Notes: generated by a model from the sequence alone, not told the origin. A DNA stretch of 64,000 nucleotides from Halisarca cf. caerulea (GCA_963170055.1 CAUJGJ010000397.1:4158501-4222500), one strand, 5' to 3'; shown: positions 31,610-43,794, counted from the first letter of the stretch. Translations and numbers: made by a program.

Positions 31610-32653
31610 TCAAAACCACCTCTTTGCTGTTCGTTTTGGCCATTTTTTCACTGTCTTCATTCTCTCCTTGTGCATGAAGGATCTGTACTTCTTATCTGAT
31701 AGTCTTTTTCTTCCTGATATAACTTTGCAAACCTTCATTTCGTTTGCTAAAATCTTGGTCATGAGTTTAATGTCCTCTTGTTGCTTGCTAGGGGAGTGTG
31801 TGGATGACTGCTCGGCCTTTCCTGCCTCTCTACTCCAATACTCTTCGATTGTTTTGAAGGGCCCAAGGGATTTGCCAAGGAGCAAAATGATGTCTGTTGT
31901 CTTGTTGGCCTTGAGGTCTTCATTTTTGCCTTTGAGCCACCTGGAAGGTTAAAGAACAAACATGTGAGTTGTCTTTGGGGTTATGATGTAATCTTTGAAG
32001 CTATTATACACATGTACCTATTCAAGTGCTCCATATGTAAATCACATAGAATATTTTTGCCAACCTGACCATGTACATTGATGAATCGACTGTACATCAT
32101 CTGACACTTCAACTTGGGGGAGGCTAGATATTCCACTTGCGTGAGGAAGGTAGCCACTTCATGGGCATAGTTTGTGCGACCACTCAGGCGAAAGATGAGC
32201 ATGAGATGTCGCCATATGCCGATTATTCTTTTGCCGTCACCCTGTTTTATAGCATCTTGATAGGCTGCCCATATCAATCCTACTGTCATCAGGTCTTTGG
32301 TGTAGCGATTGATCTCATCGATGTATTCTAGTGGGGGTATACCATAGCTTGTTAGATCTGTGAACTCTTCAACAATGCTATTTGCCAACTGTTTGATGGA
32401 CGCAAAGCACGCAGGTACATCGGAAGTTTCAAGTAGGCTAGAAGCATTGTCAATCTCAAGGATGGAGCAAGCACCAGCGAGGATGTATGCTGTTAGGCTG
32501 TCACGAAGGAATGCTTCAGAGCTGTTCATATTGTTAGCTGGATTCGATGGCACATCACTTCTTTTGATAGCTGTCTTCAGCTGATGCAGGCTTCCTTTGA
32601 GTATTGCCGCTTCACCATCTTCGTGGTACATGTGTTTCCAGATGGCCTGAAAT
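31610..32653 (-). CDS. DUF6589-like protein, candidate AcademH transposase part
   Basis: Exon from acceptor near 32653 to donor near 32019, and last exon about 31943-31610. Key motifs: SSEAFLRDSLTAYILAGAC, GDGKRIIGIWRHLMLIF, QMMYSRFINVHGQVGKN and DLHMEHLNR, the last conserved also in AcademH-2 (55 kb region). The C-terminal exon contains SLGPFKTIEEYW and a basic tail. The glutamate in HMEHLN is a candidate catalytic residue, which I infer only from its conservation. Upstream exons are not found. It lies downstream of the helicase on the same strand. Confidence 0.6.
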
Positions 32654-32883
32654 ATGATGAAAGTATAGGTTAAAACTAAGCATGGCCAATAGTATGCCAT
32701 CACTTAAGATCACTCCTGCATGCATGTGGGCAAGTCATAATATATAAACCAGTTATGCATGATTTGAATCCTAATGTTGTACTTGCAGTCTGCATTATTA
32801 TTCTGCCAAATGTCAACTTATGATTCAGGTAAATTAATTTTTGATATCTTAGATCCCACCTTAACCTTATCTCTATATAGTTT

Positions 32884-32920
32884 AGACCACTCCTCCATAT
32901 ACCATATAGAGGAGTGGTCT
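32884..32920. repeat. Hairpin in AcademH-1
   Basis: AGACCACTCCTC pairs with GAGGAGTGGTCT around an AT-rich loop. Located between the two genes. Confidence 0.8.
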
Positions 32921-32991
32921 TAGGTCTTTGATCAGAACCTCCATTATAATGTTTTATTGTGCTGTGGGTGTAAATTGTGTTCACTGGCTAA

Positions 32992-33058
32992 TCTCACAGG
33001 TAGACACCATCTTCCTCCAGAAAACATTCCCAGGAGGAAATGGTGTCTGCCGGTGAGA
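32992..33058. repeat. Second hairpin in AcademH-1
   Basis: TCTCACAGGTAGACACCAT pairs with ATGGTGTCTGCCGGTGAGA, with an inner CTTCCTCC/GGAGGAA stem. Could be a tiny MITE or a gene-end signal between helicase and DUF6589 gene. Confidence 0.75.
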
Positions 33059-33159
33059 CTACTCACTAGCCTAGTGTGTTGTGATATCTGTGGTTCCACT
33101 CCCATGCTTTCCATGGGTCAAGAATTTATCAATTATTAATGACTCATACAAAAGCCTGT

Positions 33160-34745
33160 TAGATCAAATATGAATATTCGTAATCAAGACAGGGTCCACA
33201 TGTACATTTCCTAGAGCAGACATCACAGCATTTACACAATGACATTGGTGGATAGCTATGGTCACCAAACAAGCAGTTAAAAAGTCTTTTCCTTCGACAT
33301 TCACTACTTTGAACATCAACAAATAGCTTCATGTCATCAGATGTCCCTGGTTGCAATTTGTTCCTTATGGCTATTGCTTTTGCAAACTGGCCATCCCGTC
33401 CTACTCTACCTGATTGTTGGACATAGTCCTCAGCACTTCTAGGTATGCCAAGATGGATAACCTGGCGTATGTCAGGTAGTGTATATCCATTCCCATACCA
33501 AATGCAATGGTTGCAATCATGATTCTGAGGGGGCTTTCTTTACATGCGTGCTCAAGGATCTCTTCCTTAAGTGCACAAGATGTTGGTCCGCTAAATATTT
33601 CAGCTACTCTATATAGAATAGAATAGAGTATGCAATGTTTCCAGGAATGACAGCATCACCCTCCGGAATAGTGAAGTTTGGCCCAAAGTGTATTCTCAGG
33701 AACTTAAACAGTCGACCGCAGTCCTCACCACTGTGAAAAACGTGTATTTTTTGGAACAATGCATGCATGCATGGCTTGCAGATGAAGACATCACACCACA
33801 CATGAAGCTCACCTTCTGCAAAAGATTACAGTTTTTGGATACTTCATTTTGTCCCGCCGAATGGAGTCCCCGATTTTCTTTGCAAGTTCCTGAAGGCCCA
33901 TCCGTCCTATCACACTGTAGTGGATGTTGGCCTTGTTTGGTGATATGATCACTTCATGCGGATGGATCATCCCCAATGATGATTTGATAACTGAGTATGA
34001 CAGCTTTGTAATGGTTGCTGTGAGGGCCATGACGTGCACTCGAGAAGGAATCCAGCATCTGATGTCTCCAAGGCGTGAATAAGCCAATCGAAAACTGCCA
34101 CCCCTGCATGTACAGATTGAATGTGCAACTGTAAGATGTTTGTTCACCATTGTTTTACAATGACTCGTGCCAATACATGTACATTTGCCATTGCATAAAC
34201 AAAAACTTGACTTTGTTTTGCTGTGACTATAATTTGGTATATACAATTTGTATTATTGTAATTACCATTTGTCTATGCAATGTGCCTCGTCTACGACTAA
34301 GGCAATCATACACTCTATACACTCTTGGTAGATTGAAATAGTGAGCATATCGGACAGCAGTGGGTTTTCCAGGAGGTTTTCTGGGCTGCAAAACACCAAC
34401 TGGTGCTTTCCTTCGACAACTCTAGTGATAGCTGCCGGATCCTCCTGCATCTCGCCGAGGAATTCAGCTGAGACTCCCCTTGGAACGAATTTATCTCTAA
34501 ACTCTTTCATTAGAGCAGCTAGGGGAGTCACTACCATGGCGATTGACCTACCAGGACGTTCTAACAACTTGTCAAAGGCAGTAGGTAAAACGCCTAATAC
34601 AACAGATTTCCCATCTTCCATCTTCCATGAACTTGGAGACACCTTCAAGTTGTGGAGGTTTCAACAGCTCGAAACCAAGATCGCTGCAAGCAGCTTCAAT
34701 ACAACTTTTAATCCTGGAATCACTCTGTACCGCCATTCTAACTAG
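33160..34745 (-). CDS. RecQ-like superfamily 2 helicase of AcademH-1
   Basis: Exons about 34745-34266, 34103-33814 and 33768-33160. Visible are PPQLEGVSKFMEDG with a degraded Walker A region, MVVTPLAALMKEF, the DEAH box VVDEAHCIDKW, MALTATIT, KTVIFCR, ATIAFGMGMD, SAEDYVQQSGRVGRDG and a Cys cluster CKCCDVCSRKCTCGPC resembling the RecQ zinc site. At least one shift lies near 34640 and another near 33480, so it may be inactive. Role would be DNA unwinding during transposition or repair of the donor site. Confidence 0.75.
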
Positions 34746-35039
34746 AAATGGTCCAATGTACCAGCCCGATTGTCGAGAATCGTTCAAAGAAACTTTTCAA
34801 TTTCGCCGTTTACACTATTCTGTGGATTTGTATATGTGCTGTTCACTGTACAAAATCCAATGATACTTTGTCTTATTAGGAGCGGCGCTTGCGGTCAGAG
34901 ATCAGAGCAATTAGTCGTTCGCAAGTGTCCCAACTTCCTGTGGACAGCTGGATTAGAAAAACAGGGGTTTATCACCAGACCCTTTTCCCGCTTCTCGTAG
35001 GGAAGCGTTTCTGGAAAAGGGGCTGGCTACGCGAGACTA

Positions 35040-35213
35040 CTGTTGCAAGGGATTCCCAATGTGTGCTGCTATATTGACGACATTCTAGTAACCGGACCTG
35101 ACGAAGCAAAACATCTTAGCAGTTTAGAGGAAGTTATTCAGCACCTGGAGAAGCATGGCTTTAAGTTGAAGCGGGAAAAGTGTGCATTCATGAAGCCTTC
35201 TGTCACGTATCTA
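35040..35213 (+). pseudogene. Gypsy2 RT, catalytic box fragment
   Basis: Contains CCYIDDILVTGP, the YIDD RT active site, followed by thumb-region coding GFKLKREKCAFMKPSVTYL, interrupted by a MITE at 35214. Confidence 0.88.
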
Positions 35214-35782
35214 CACAGGGGCATTATGGTGTATTTCAGAATGTGGGGATTTTAGGTGACAAAGTATTGGAATGAGGGAATTTGTCACCTTTTTCATACA
35301 CGTCATGACTACCTCTTATGAAAATGTCAGATGTATCATCACAGGTTGCATAATCTCTGCCTGTAGCGAGAAATGTTTGCATATTGCGGGAGCTACGATT
35401 TGAACTTTTGCACCGCCAAATACGTCATTTTAAATGGATATGGTGATTAAAAGTATCAAATACCACATATGAACAATTTACGTACACAAAAGTTGCAATT
35501 AAGAACCATTCACGCAAAGGTATTCATACAAAATCCTCAAAATTGGTATCTGAAACCTAGGTATTTCATTAAAGTATCCAAAAGATATCAGAATCATACG
35601 ATAATATCACGAGTTACCCTATTAATAGTGATGGTGAGAAGAAGATTTTACAATAAAATAATACGAAGATTTAGAATGAGCCAGAAATTATTTCTGCGAG
35701 TCGAAATCATGATGTATTTGTCACCCCTTTTTGGCAGCAGCCATTTTTTCAGTTTTCTGAAATCCGCTATAATGAGCCTGTA
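35214..35782. mobile_element. TA-flanked MITE in Gypsy2 RT
   Basis: Ends CACAGGGGCATTATGGTGTA and inverse of TACAGGCTCATTATAGCGGA, both continuing ATTTCAGAA; flanked by TA (35212-35213, 35783-35784). About 569 bp, no credible coding sequence, AT-rich. Its removal rejoins VTYL with GHLIDSKG. Confidence 0.78.
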
Positions 35783-35784
35783 TA

Positions 35785-36720
35785 GGTCATTTAATCGACT
35801 CCAAAGGAATGCATACCCTCCCTGCCAAGCTTAGAGCCATCCAGGATGCACCTGAACCACAGAATGTGGCACAACTCAGATCGTTCCTGGGCCTTCTGAA
35901 TTACTATGGGAAGTTCATCAGTAACCTCTCAACCTTGATTCATCCCCTTAATGAATTGCTCAGGGTAAATTCCAGGTGGACCTGGAATTCTAAATGTTTG
36001 TCTGCATTTGTAGCAGTCAAGCCTTCCCTCACTTCTTCTACAGTCGTTGTTCATTTCAACCCAATGCTGCCAATCACCTTAGCTGGAGGCGCCTCATCTT
36101 ATGGAATCGGAACTGTAATTTCTCATGTCTACCCCGATGGTTCATAACGACCAATAGCTTTTGCATCAAAAACTCTCACTATAAGTGAGAAAGACTATGC
36201 TCAGCTCGAGAAGGAGACCTTTTCCCTCGTATATGACATCAAGAAATTTCACTAGTACCTTTACGGGTATATATTCCTCCTAATCACAGATCATAAGCCA
36301 CTTCTATCTATACCAGGACCCACTTCAGGTATTCCTTCCTTGGCAGCAGCAAGACTACAACAATGGGCTGTTATAATATCAGCATACACCTATACCATCA
36401 GGTTCCGTTCTACACAGGATCATGCCAATGCAGATAGATTATCTCACTTGCCTCTCAAGACCGATGACACTGAGAGCAGGAATCAGAGTCCTCACTGTAC
36501 AACCTGTCTTAACTGGATATCTTGCCAGTCACTAGTCAGCAAATCCAACAGTCTACTGTCAAGGATTCAGTTCTTCGTAAGGTGTGGAGATACACTCGTG
36601 ATGGATGGCCAACCATTATCCTTGATGATCCTTTGCCTTATTTCCGCTGAAAGGAGCAGCTCACGGTGGAAGGCCAAACTCTTTTCACCAGTACTTGCAT
36701 CATAGTTCCACTTGAACATC
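35785..36720 (+). pseudogene. Gypsy2 RNase H region
   Basis: LPAKLRAIQDAPEP, LRSFLGLLNYYGKFI, ASSYGIGTVISHVYPDG, SEKDYAQLEKETFSLVYDI and FLLITDHKPLLS mark the RT connection and RNase H domains. Stops at about 36147 and 36255. Confidence 0.85.
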
Positions 36721-36729
36721 GACCTATGA

Positions 36730-37338
36730 TCCTGAAGGAATTACACAGCTCTCATCTCTGAATTGTAAAGATGAAAGGCATTGCCCAAAGTAACTTAGGT
36801 GGCCCGGAGTAGATGCAGACATAGAGTCGCTTGCAAAAAGTTGCAGCTCATGCCAGGAAGACAAACCTAATCCACCTGCTTCCCCACTTCACTCCTGGAC
36901 TTGGCCAGTAAGACCATGGGACAGAGTGCATGTGGATTTTGCAGGCCCATTTCAGGGGAAGATGTTCCTCAACCTAGTTGATGCCCATTCTAAGTGGAAG
37001 GAAGTGTATGAAGCAACATCAACCACTGCGGAACACACTGTCAAGCTGTAGCAACACACCTTCTCAGGTCATGGATTACCATTACAGTTAGTGTCAGATA
37101 ATGGCCCAGTTCACTTCTCAAGTTTTCGAGATGTCTCTCAAGCAGAATGGAATCAAGCACATTCTCTGTATGCCTTATCATCCCGCCACTAATGGGTTCA
37201 TCCATGAAGGCAAGTGAGAAAGACAAGATTCCACTCCAGCGTAGGTTAGCTAATTTCCTGTTGACATATCGTAACACCCCTCACTCATCTATTGGTCTCT
37301 TCTTTTCAAGCGGAAATTACGTATGCGACCGGACTTGC
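36730..37338 (+). pseudogene. Gypsy2 integrase, N-terminal and core part
   Basis: CSSCQEDKPNPPAS, PWDRVHVDFAGPF, VDAHSKWKEVYE and LVSDNGPVHFSS show the zinc region and the first two catalytic aspartates; the E region is degraded. PB1 interrupts the C-terminal part at TTAA 37339. Confidence 0.85.
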
Positions 37339-37342
37339 TTAA

Positions 37343-38908
37343 CCCTTTATCGTGGACGAGCCACTATAGTGGCTCGCGCGTGACTGCAACCTGTTGTGGA
37401 ATAACATGTCAAGTTACGTCATTGTTATGGTGGAAAAGCCACTATAGTGGCTTGTTTTTTGATGACATTTTTCGAGCTACTATAGCTGTTCTTTGGTTTG
37501 ATTTTTACTTTGCCATTGACTACAGTTATTGGTAATCTTGAATTTCTGTTTAACTGAAATAAATAGTTTCCCGATTGTTTGTAACTTCAAATTTTACGAA
37601 GGTATATTTCTCGTCAAACCCGAGAGACAGAACACCTGATAATTTCACACACAAGCCCTCCAAAATCTCGTAATATCTATTCTAGGACTCAAAAGGCGGT
37701 AAACCTTGCTTGTTTTGCTTCGATATGGACAGAGAAATGAGAGCGAAAGACATTGTGAACCTCGTATACGAACCTGATTGGGACAATTCCGACACTAGTT
37801 CTGATGATGAAGACTATTCTCCCCTACGTTTGGTGTCAACAGACTGAATTGAGCAAGTAGAGAACTCTACTCTTTTCGAAGAAGAGCTCAAAGAAACCCA
37901 AGAAACAGCAACTGCTAGTTCTAGTATAGATAGTACTTTTAGTGGCAATTCAATGCCGGAACAACCACCTGGCAATCCGGTGACGCCTACTACCGGTCCT
38001 AATAGCAGCAGCGCTAGTTTCCAACTTCCTCACCAATTTAGTGAGCCTGTGGGTCCAGCTACAGAAATGGACAGTTCAGCTACTGCAATGGACTTTTTTG
38101 ATATCACATTCGGCAATGACATAATGGAAATGATGGTGGAACAGACAAATCTCTATGCACAATAAAATCCACCACGTGCTAGATATAGATGGTATGATAC
38201 AACTGTGTCTGAGATGTATCTGTTCTTGGGTGTGATAATCGCAATGGGGGTTCACTTGCTCCCTATTCTTGCAGACTACTGGTCGTCTGACTCCCTCCTT
38301 GGTGTGCCAGGCATTTGTTTGGGGATGCCCATTGACCGCTTTAAGGCTCTTCTGCACTACATGCACATCAATGACAACAGCAAGGCAGTGCCCCGTAACC
38401 AACAAGGTTACGACCGTCTGCACAAGATCAGGCCCATGATCGAGCGACTCCAACAAACAACATGGAGAACATGCTACAATCCACCCCGAGAGCAGTCAAT
38501 TGATGAAGCCATGGTAGGTTTCAAAGGACACAATGTGATGAAGCAGTATATGCCAATGAAACCTACCAAACGGGGCTTCAAAGTTTGGTGCCGCTGTTCT
38601 CCAAACCCAACCTTGAATACCTTCCATATACGCAGTATTTTATCAGATGTTACCGTATAATCACGGCATAACACAGTATATTGTTAACTTGTAATATTGT
38701 ATTATCATGCATTATAACTCCTTTGGACTATATTGTAGAGCTTTGTTGCTGCAGAATCTGTATATATTCATTACATGTATACTATGTATAAAGTTTGAAA
38801 TAAATTCGCCAAAGTAAATAGATCGTCCACAACTGCTGACAGAGCCACTATAGTGGCCTCTCCACGATAAAGCGTTTTTGAGTGCGCGAGTTATTCCACG
38901 ATAAAGGG
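37343..38908 (+). mobile_element. piggyBac element PB1, internally deleted
   Basis: Ends CCCTTTATCGTGGA and inverse, flanked by TTAA (37339-37342, 38909-38912). A short palindrome AGCCACTATAGTGGCT occurs at 37358-37375, 37438-37453 and 38843-38858 near both ends. The transposase is cut short. Confidence 0.92.
37726..38660 (+). pseudogene. piggyBac transposase, N-terminal half only
   Basis: From ATG 37726 the acidic N-terminus (YEPDWDNSDTSSDDEDY) has a stop at about 37845; further on are MDFFDITFGND, MYLFLGVIIAMGVHLLP, MHINDNSKAVPR and SIDEAMVGFKG with the first catalytic D. It ends at GFKVWCRC, so the second and third aspartates and the C-terminal Cys domain are deleted. Non-autonomous. Confidence 0.88.
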
Positions 38909-38912
38909 TTAA

Positions 38913-39330
38913 GCCAGATGTAGAAAACATTTTTGACAAGCCAGACTGGTCAAGCTAAAGTCATGATCTGCATGCAAAGGCACGGATTTTCCACAAAGGA
39001 CAGCCGGTTTGTATCAAAGATTTTGTGATGAAGAAATGGGTGGAGAGTACCATGGTTGAAGGGCGTGGGCCATATACCTTTTTTGTGTATACAGAACGTG
39101 GCAAGTCCTGAGGTAAGCATATTGATCAGCTTAGGGACCGCTCTCAGCCTCTTAAGGATTGTATGGTGTTATCAACACCTTCATCACCACCAACATCTGA
39201 ACCATTTGTTTTTGATGATGATTTGGATTTGTCATCATCTGAGACGGCTCCTCCAGCACCTCCTGCTCCGCGTTATCCTCATCGCATCCATCATCCTCCA
39301 GATCGTTTTGGGTACTGATGGTTGGATTAC
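38913..39330 (+). pseudogene. Gypsy2 integrase C-terminal tail
   Basis: ARIFHKGQPVCIKDFV and EGRGPYTFFVYTERGKS resemble the SH3-like C-terminal part of Gypsy integrases, then a Pro-rich tail before the purine tract at 39385-39398. Confidence 0.7.
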
Positions 39331-39398
39331 GGCAAGTGATTTTAGGCCACTAATTACTGTAGCTCTTTACTTTTATGATTTTTGTAGGGGGGAGGAAA

Positions 39399-39520
39399 TG
39401 TAGTGTATGTGATTCATGATGCATGTGTTTTATGGAAGTGCATGACCTTTAATGTTTAACAACTAGTGATCTGTCCTTTCATAGACTGTATCTGTGTGTG
39501 TGTCTTAGAGTTAGTTAGAG
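39399..39520 (+). repeat. Gypsy2 3' LTR, first part
   Basis: Starts TGTAGTGTATG after AGGGGGGAGGAAA and stops at GTTAGTTAGAG, where P2 begins. Confidence 0.9.
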
Positions 39521-40350
39521 CATAGATCTTCCAAACCACAGGGATTGAAAACTCCCAAATTTATATTGGTTGATACGGGTAACATATAATAATAAATGAC
39601 AATAAGCTGGATTCATGCGTTTTGAAAAGCGTGGGCATAACCAAAGTTCTTTTTCTTTCTTTTTTTCCTTTGAAGGACTCACATTTGTCCAATACACATT
39701 AGCATGCAACATTTATAGGTAATAAGCGTATGCTGAACCAGTTATGGCCTACCTGTACATTTGCTAACCCATACAACTAGAAGAAGTATGCAGAAGGTGG
39801 CTTCAAAATTTCTGCGAATAGATTCACGAAAATGAAGGTTTGCAGAAAGCTGGAAACTCACTCAGATGATAGTCCATGTCTGAATCCAACATAATATCTA
39901 CCTAGCAATAAGAAATTTGAACCCTGACTGGGTACTTTCGCCGATCAAAGCGTTCTGCGGATCACAAACTGTGCAAATAGTATTTTACGAATGCAAGGTC
40001 ACAACACCTCCATTTATGCTTCATTTTCAGGAAATGTTCGCATTTCATAATATACCAAACCCCGGATAGTCTCATCTAGCGTTTACGGAGAACAAGCAGT
40101 CGAAAGAAGGGCTTCCTTCTTCCTTGTATACAGGCAATATTTTTTGGAGTCTTCAATTATGATGTCATAATATTATGAATATAATTATACGGGTAACAGC
40201 TCAAATGAAGAAGCCATAAGAACATGCTAAATGGGTTCCCATACAATGAAATACCAGCAGTTAACACGTGGTGTACTTACTTGAGTGCTAACAGAATCAG
40301 GGATATAACATCTAAATGCTTAATGAAATTCAGTTGTAATATAAGATTTT
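39521..40350 (+). other. P2 5' non-coding region
   Basis: Apart from the first 40 bases that resemble the P1 terminal repeat, I see no gene or repeat here. Confidence 0.4.
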
Positions 40351-41009
40351 ATGGGAAAGAGAAAGGGTAAAGGAAAGACTAGTGTAGCAAGAGTTGCACC
40401 TCAACAGAAAAGAAGAACAGTTGCTGTAAGTATATAATACCATCAGGATCTATGGCTACAGTCCTACCATTTTTGGTAATGATCTCACACATGTATGTAC
40501 AGGAATCCAATCCACTGGATTACATTCGCAGCATCATTCAAGAAAAGGGCTATTTTGAACAATGGATAGACTGCTCTCAGTTTACCAATGCCCTCCCAGA
40601 GTCAACTCGTGATCTTGAATCTATGTCACAATTTAGGAAGTGTGTATCATCAAACCAATTTGGTTGTGCGTGTTAGATTTTTGAGCTGCTGTAATCATTT
40701 GATTTTATTCACATCACTGTTGTTTATGTAACTATTATGTCTGTAATTGTTATTAGGACCCTCAGGAAGACCAGACAATAGCTGCGTTTACACGGGCACC
40801 GTTAAGGGCGCTTATAAGCGCGCTTAGATTTAAGCGAGATTAAACTCGTACGTGTAAACAGTTTAATTGGGCTTAGAAGCGAGTTTGTGTAAACCTGGTC
40901 AGGAGATGGTTTGGAAGCGAGTTTAATCGGTTTTAGGTAAGCGAGCTCATCGTGTAAACAGGTTAAGTGTGCTTGAAGACCGCGGGAAATCGGCGAATAT
41001 TTGCAAAAA

Positions 41010-42040
41010 TGGCTTCTTCTAGAGGACAATCATGGACGCACGAAGAAATTCTGGCCTTGATTCGAATCTGGTCTGATAGAACTGTACAGTCATGGCTGGA
41101 CGGTGCTACAAGGACGGCTGATATTTGGGGGATATTTCGGAGTGCCTACGTATTGCCGGCTTCCACAGAACCTGGAAGCAATGCAAAGATAAAATGAAAA
41201 ACCTCAAGCAGTACTATAAGGACCTGAAGGATGGCCATAATAGAAGTGGAAATGATCGATCTAACTGGCCATACTACGACCTCATCGACAGTGTTCTCGC
41301 AGATAGACCTTCTACTAGACCCAGACACGTTATAGATACTACCTCCCCACCAACTTCTCAGTATCCTGCAACCATGTCAACTGCAACAATAGAGTCAGAC
41401 TCTAGTACACCAGCATCAACTTCACACTCGCCTACATCCACCATTACATTGACATCTACACCTACTGTAACCACACCCACATCTGCTCAGTCTGAAGAAC
41501 ATTCTGCAGGAGGACACCACAGTCCTGATCTTTTTGATACAGCAATCTCTCCACCACCTACCCCAGGGGTACAGGACCTCCTGGACATACAACCAGATGG
41601 CATACCAACTGATGATCCAACAGAAGAGCCAATATCTTCTGTGGCTGGGCAGACAAGACCACCAAACTCTCAAACAGCCTCCACTGCGACTCAATGCTGT
41701 AGAAAAAGCTCTGAGTGGAGTCACGCAGAAATGCTTAGACCATCAGATAGAAGCTGAAGCACGGATGATGGCTGTTATCGAGTAAAAGGAGAAGAAGGAG
41801 ATGGAGTTCTTGGAGAAGATGCGCAAAGATGACAGGGAGCATGAATTAAGACTACTGCAGATTTTGGGTCAGATGATGGTTCCCCAACCACCACATTCAC
41901 CATCATTGTACTACCCCCCTCCACCGGCCCCACAACCATCACCAATTCCATCAGTTACAGGAGGGATTGGAATGGGCTATGCACCAATGAGCTTACCAGA
42001 GACGGACACACACAACATAGGCATGCATGATGAACACTGA
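41010..42040 (+). pseudogene. H3 Myb/SANT-like DNA-binding protein
   Basis: ATG 41010 starts a Myb-like domain (WTHEEILALIRIW, then GFHRTWKQCKDKMKNLKQYY after a one-base shift near 41128). A Thr/Ser/Pro-rich linker (41340-41560) and a second shift near 41700 lead to a coiled-coil-like C-terminus (EKMRKDDREHELRLLQIL) ending at 42040, with a stop at 41783. The product would act with the Harbinger transposase in end binding and nuclear import. Confidence 0.8.
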
Positions 42041-42150
42041 GAATAGGTACTAATAATAGTAATTATTATTAGAGTTTTCTAGTACAGACACTATACTATA
42101 ACACTCCAGTAATTTTAACACACTGAACACTGTAAATGTCATATCAATTA

Positions 42151-43140
42151 TTAGGAGTTTATGTAGTTGCAGAGTGCAGTTCTTATGCTCTCTGCACTGC
42201 TGTTTCCACCGGAACTGTGAGTAGGGCCTGGAGCAGTAGGACCTGACTCAAGTTCTTCTAGCCAAGTCTCATCAAACTGCTCCTTGTGCACTTTACAAAT
42301 GTTGTGAAGTACACAGCATGCTGAGATAATGGTTGGAATATCATGAGTGGCAGCATCGTTCCTCTTCAGGAGGCACCTCCAGCGACCTTTCAAACGCCCA
42401 AAGGCATTTTCCACCACCATTCTTGCCCTGCTCAATCTATAGTTAAAGGCTTTGGCTGACGTAGACAAATTACTGTGGTGCACATATGGTTTCATCAACC
42501 AAGGTAGCAGTGGGTAGGTTGGGTCTCCAAGCAAAAGCAATGGTATATTCACACCATGAATTAACCTTGGGGAAGATGGCAACAAAGTACCAGCTTGAGC
42601 CGTACAAAATAGTTCAGAATACGTGAACACACGAGCATCATGCACCCTTCCTGGCCAACCTACATTGATGTTCCAGAAACGGCACTCGTGATCTACAACA
42701 GCTTGTAGAATGATGGAGTGGAATCCCTTCCGATTATAATAATCAGCTGGATAGTCTAGGGGTGATACTATAGGAATGTGGGACCCATCAATAGCGCCTA
42801 CACATTGTGGAAAACCCCATTTGCTTGCAAAGCCATCAATTATATTTTGTAAATGCTCACCCTGGGGGGTCTGGATATATTTCGGGAGCAAAATATTCAC
42901 AATGGCCTCACACACATCTCTTACGATAAGACAAACAGATGCCCTGGAAACACCAAATAAGTGGGCAATTGTTCTGTAGTCACCATTAGTAGCTAGTCTC
43001 CACAAGGCTATAGCAACTCTCTGCTCTAATGGAATAGCCCTCCTCATGACTGTATCCTTTTTTTCAATGGAAGATTTCAATTCACTGCATAGATATACGA
43101 ACGTTTCTCTGGACATCCTGAAATTTTCAAGCCAATCCAT
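42151..43140 (-). CDS. H3 Harbinger (HARBI1-like) transposase
   Basis: An uninterrupted frame of 329 residues from ATG 43140: FRMSRETFVYLCSEL, HTH-like TIAHLFGVSRASVCLIV, then the DDE_Tnp_4 nuclease with VGAIDGSHIPI (first D), LLLLGDPTYPLLPW (second D) and VVENAFGRLKGRWR (E), and VLHNICKVHK. Related coding sequence just upstream (RSSTWWDRIVNQSFNEM, 43200-43141) is in the same frame without its own start, and a basic N-terminal stretch at 43408-43142 lies in another frame, so the true start may be further up and broken. Confidence 0.88.
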   Translation of the reverse strand: MDWLENFRMSRETFVYLCSELKSSIEKKDTVMRRAIPLEQRVAIALWRLATNGDYRTIAHLFGVSRASVCLIVRDVCEAIVNILLPKYIQTPQGEHLQNIIDGFASKWGFPQCVGAIDGSHIPIVSPLDYPADYYNRKGFHSIILQAVVDHECRFWNINVGWPGRVHDARVFTYSELFCTAQAGTLLPSSPRLIHGVNIPLLLLGDPTYPLLPWLMKPYVHHSNLSTSAKAFNYRLSRARMVVENAFGRLKGRWRCLLKRNDAATHDIPTIISACCVLHNICKVHKEQFDETWLEELESGPTAPGPTHSSGGNSSAESIRTALCNYINS

Positions 43141-43794
43141 CTCATTGAAGCTTTGATTGACTATTCTGTCCCACCAGGTGCTGCTTCTCTCGTATCTCCA
43201 CAGACCTCTTGTCCACCGTCAAATGCGCTAAGGCAACTGCACTTAAAAACACCACGAAATAAGAACGCTGATGAGATTGCAATCTCCTAAAAGCCTTTAA
43301 TCGACGTTCCTTTGCAGCTACAATCTTTCTCAGTAGTACCATACGAGAACGACCAGCGCTCGAGCGGAAAATAAGCAACAAAACATAGACGATTATGCGA
43401 CGAACATCCATTTTTCTAAACCGCAGAGATAACACATTCCACACGCAATTAATCCTGCTTTGACAATTCGTGTGTAAAAGCGACAAAGCTCCTAAGTGTG
43501 CTTGAACTAATTGCACTTAGGAGCCGGCTTATAGCAAGTGTAAACACAGCTAATGTCTGATGAGGCCTCCTGTTTAAAAATTGATTTATCTACAGTACTG
43601 GACAAAAGTTTTAGGCAGCTCTTTAGTATAAGTGAATTTAGCAATATAGTTCAGGATATTTTACTTGTTTGAACACATATGTGAACAAAACTTAACACAG
43701 AGACCAAGGGATATGCTGAGAAGACATTCCTGCATTAAAATATCCTTTGAGTGCTCATTTAGGCTATTAGCTGCCTTAGTTTCTCTATGCATAT

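Larger units (their letters stand above)
31282..35039 (-). mobile_element. AcademH-like DNA transposon 1
   Basis: Long terminal inverted repeats of about 158 bp (31282-31440, 34882-35039) start TAGTCTCGCGTAGCCAGCC. An 8-bp duplication CTGTTGCA (31274-31281, 35040-35047) flanks it, and its removal rejoins the Gypsy2 RT frame. Minus-strand genes: a RecQ-like helicase and a DUF6589-like protein. Helicase-bearing Academ elements (AcademH) are known in animals and fungi; the assignment rests on helicase content and end sequence. Confidence 0.75.
40780..43551. mobile_element. PIF/Harbinger element H3
   Basis: Ends AGCTGCGTTTACAC and GTGTAAACACAGCT are flanked by AAT (40777-40779, 43552-43554). Subterminal repeats GCGCTTATAAGCGCGCTTA and GCACTTAGGAGCCGGCTTAT are related. 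Contains convergent Myb-like (plus) and transposase (minus) genes. Confidence 0.88.

Noticed and set aside
35469..35834. 121-residue frame inside Gypsy2 RT
   Set aside because: It lies almost wholly within the TA-flanked MITE and crosses its boundary into RT sequence in a different frame.
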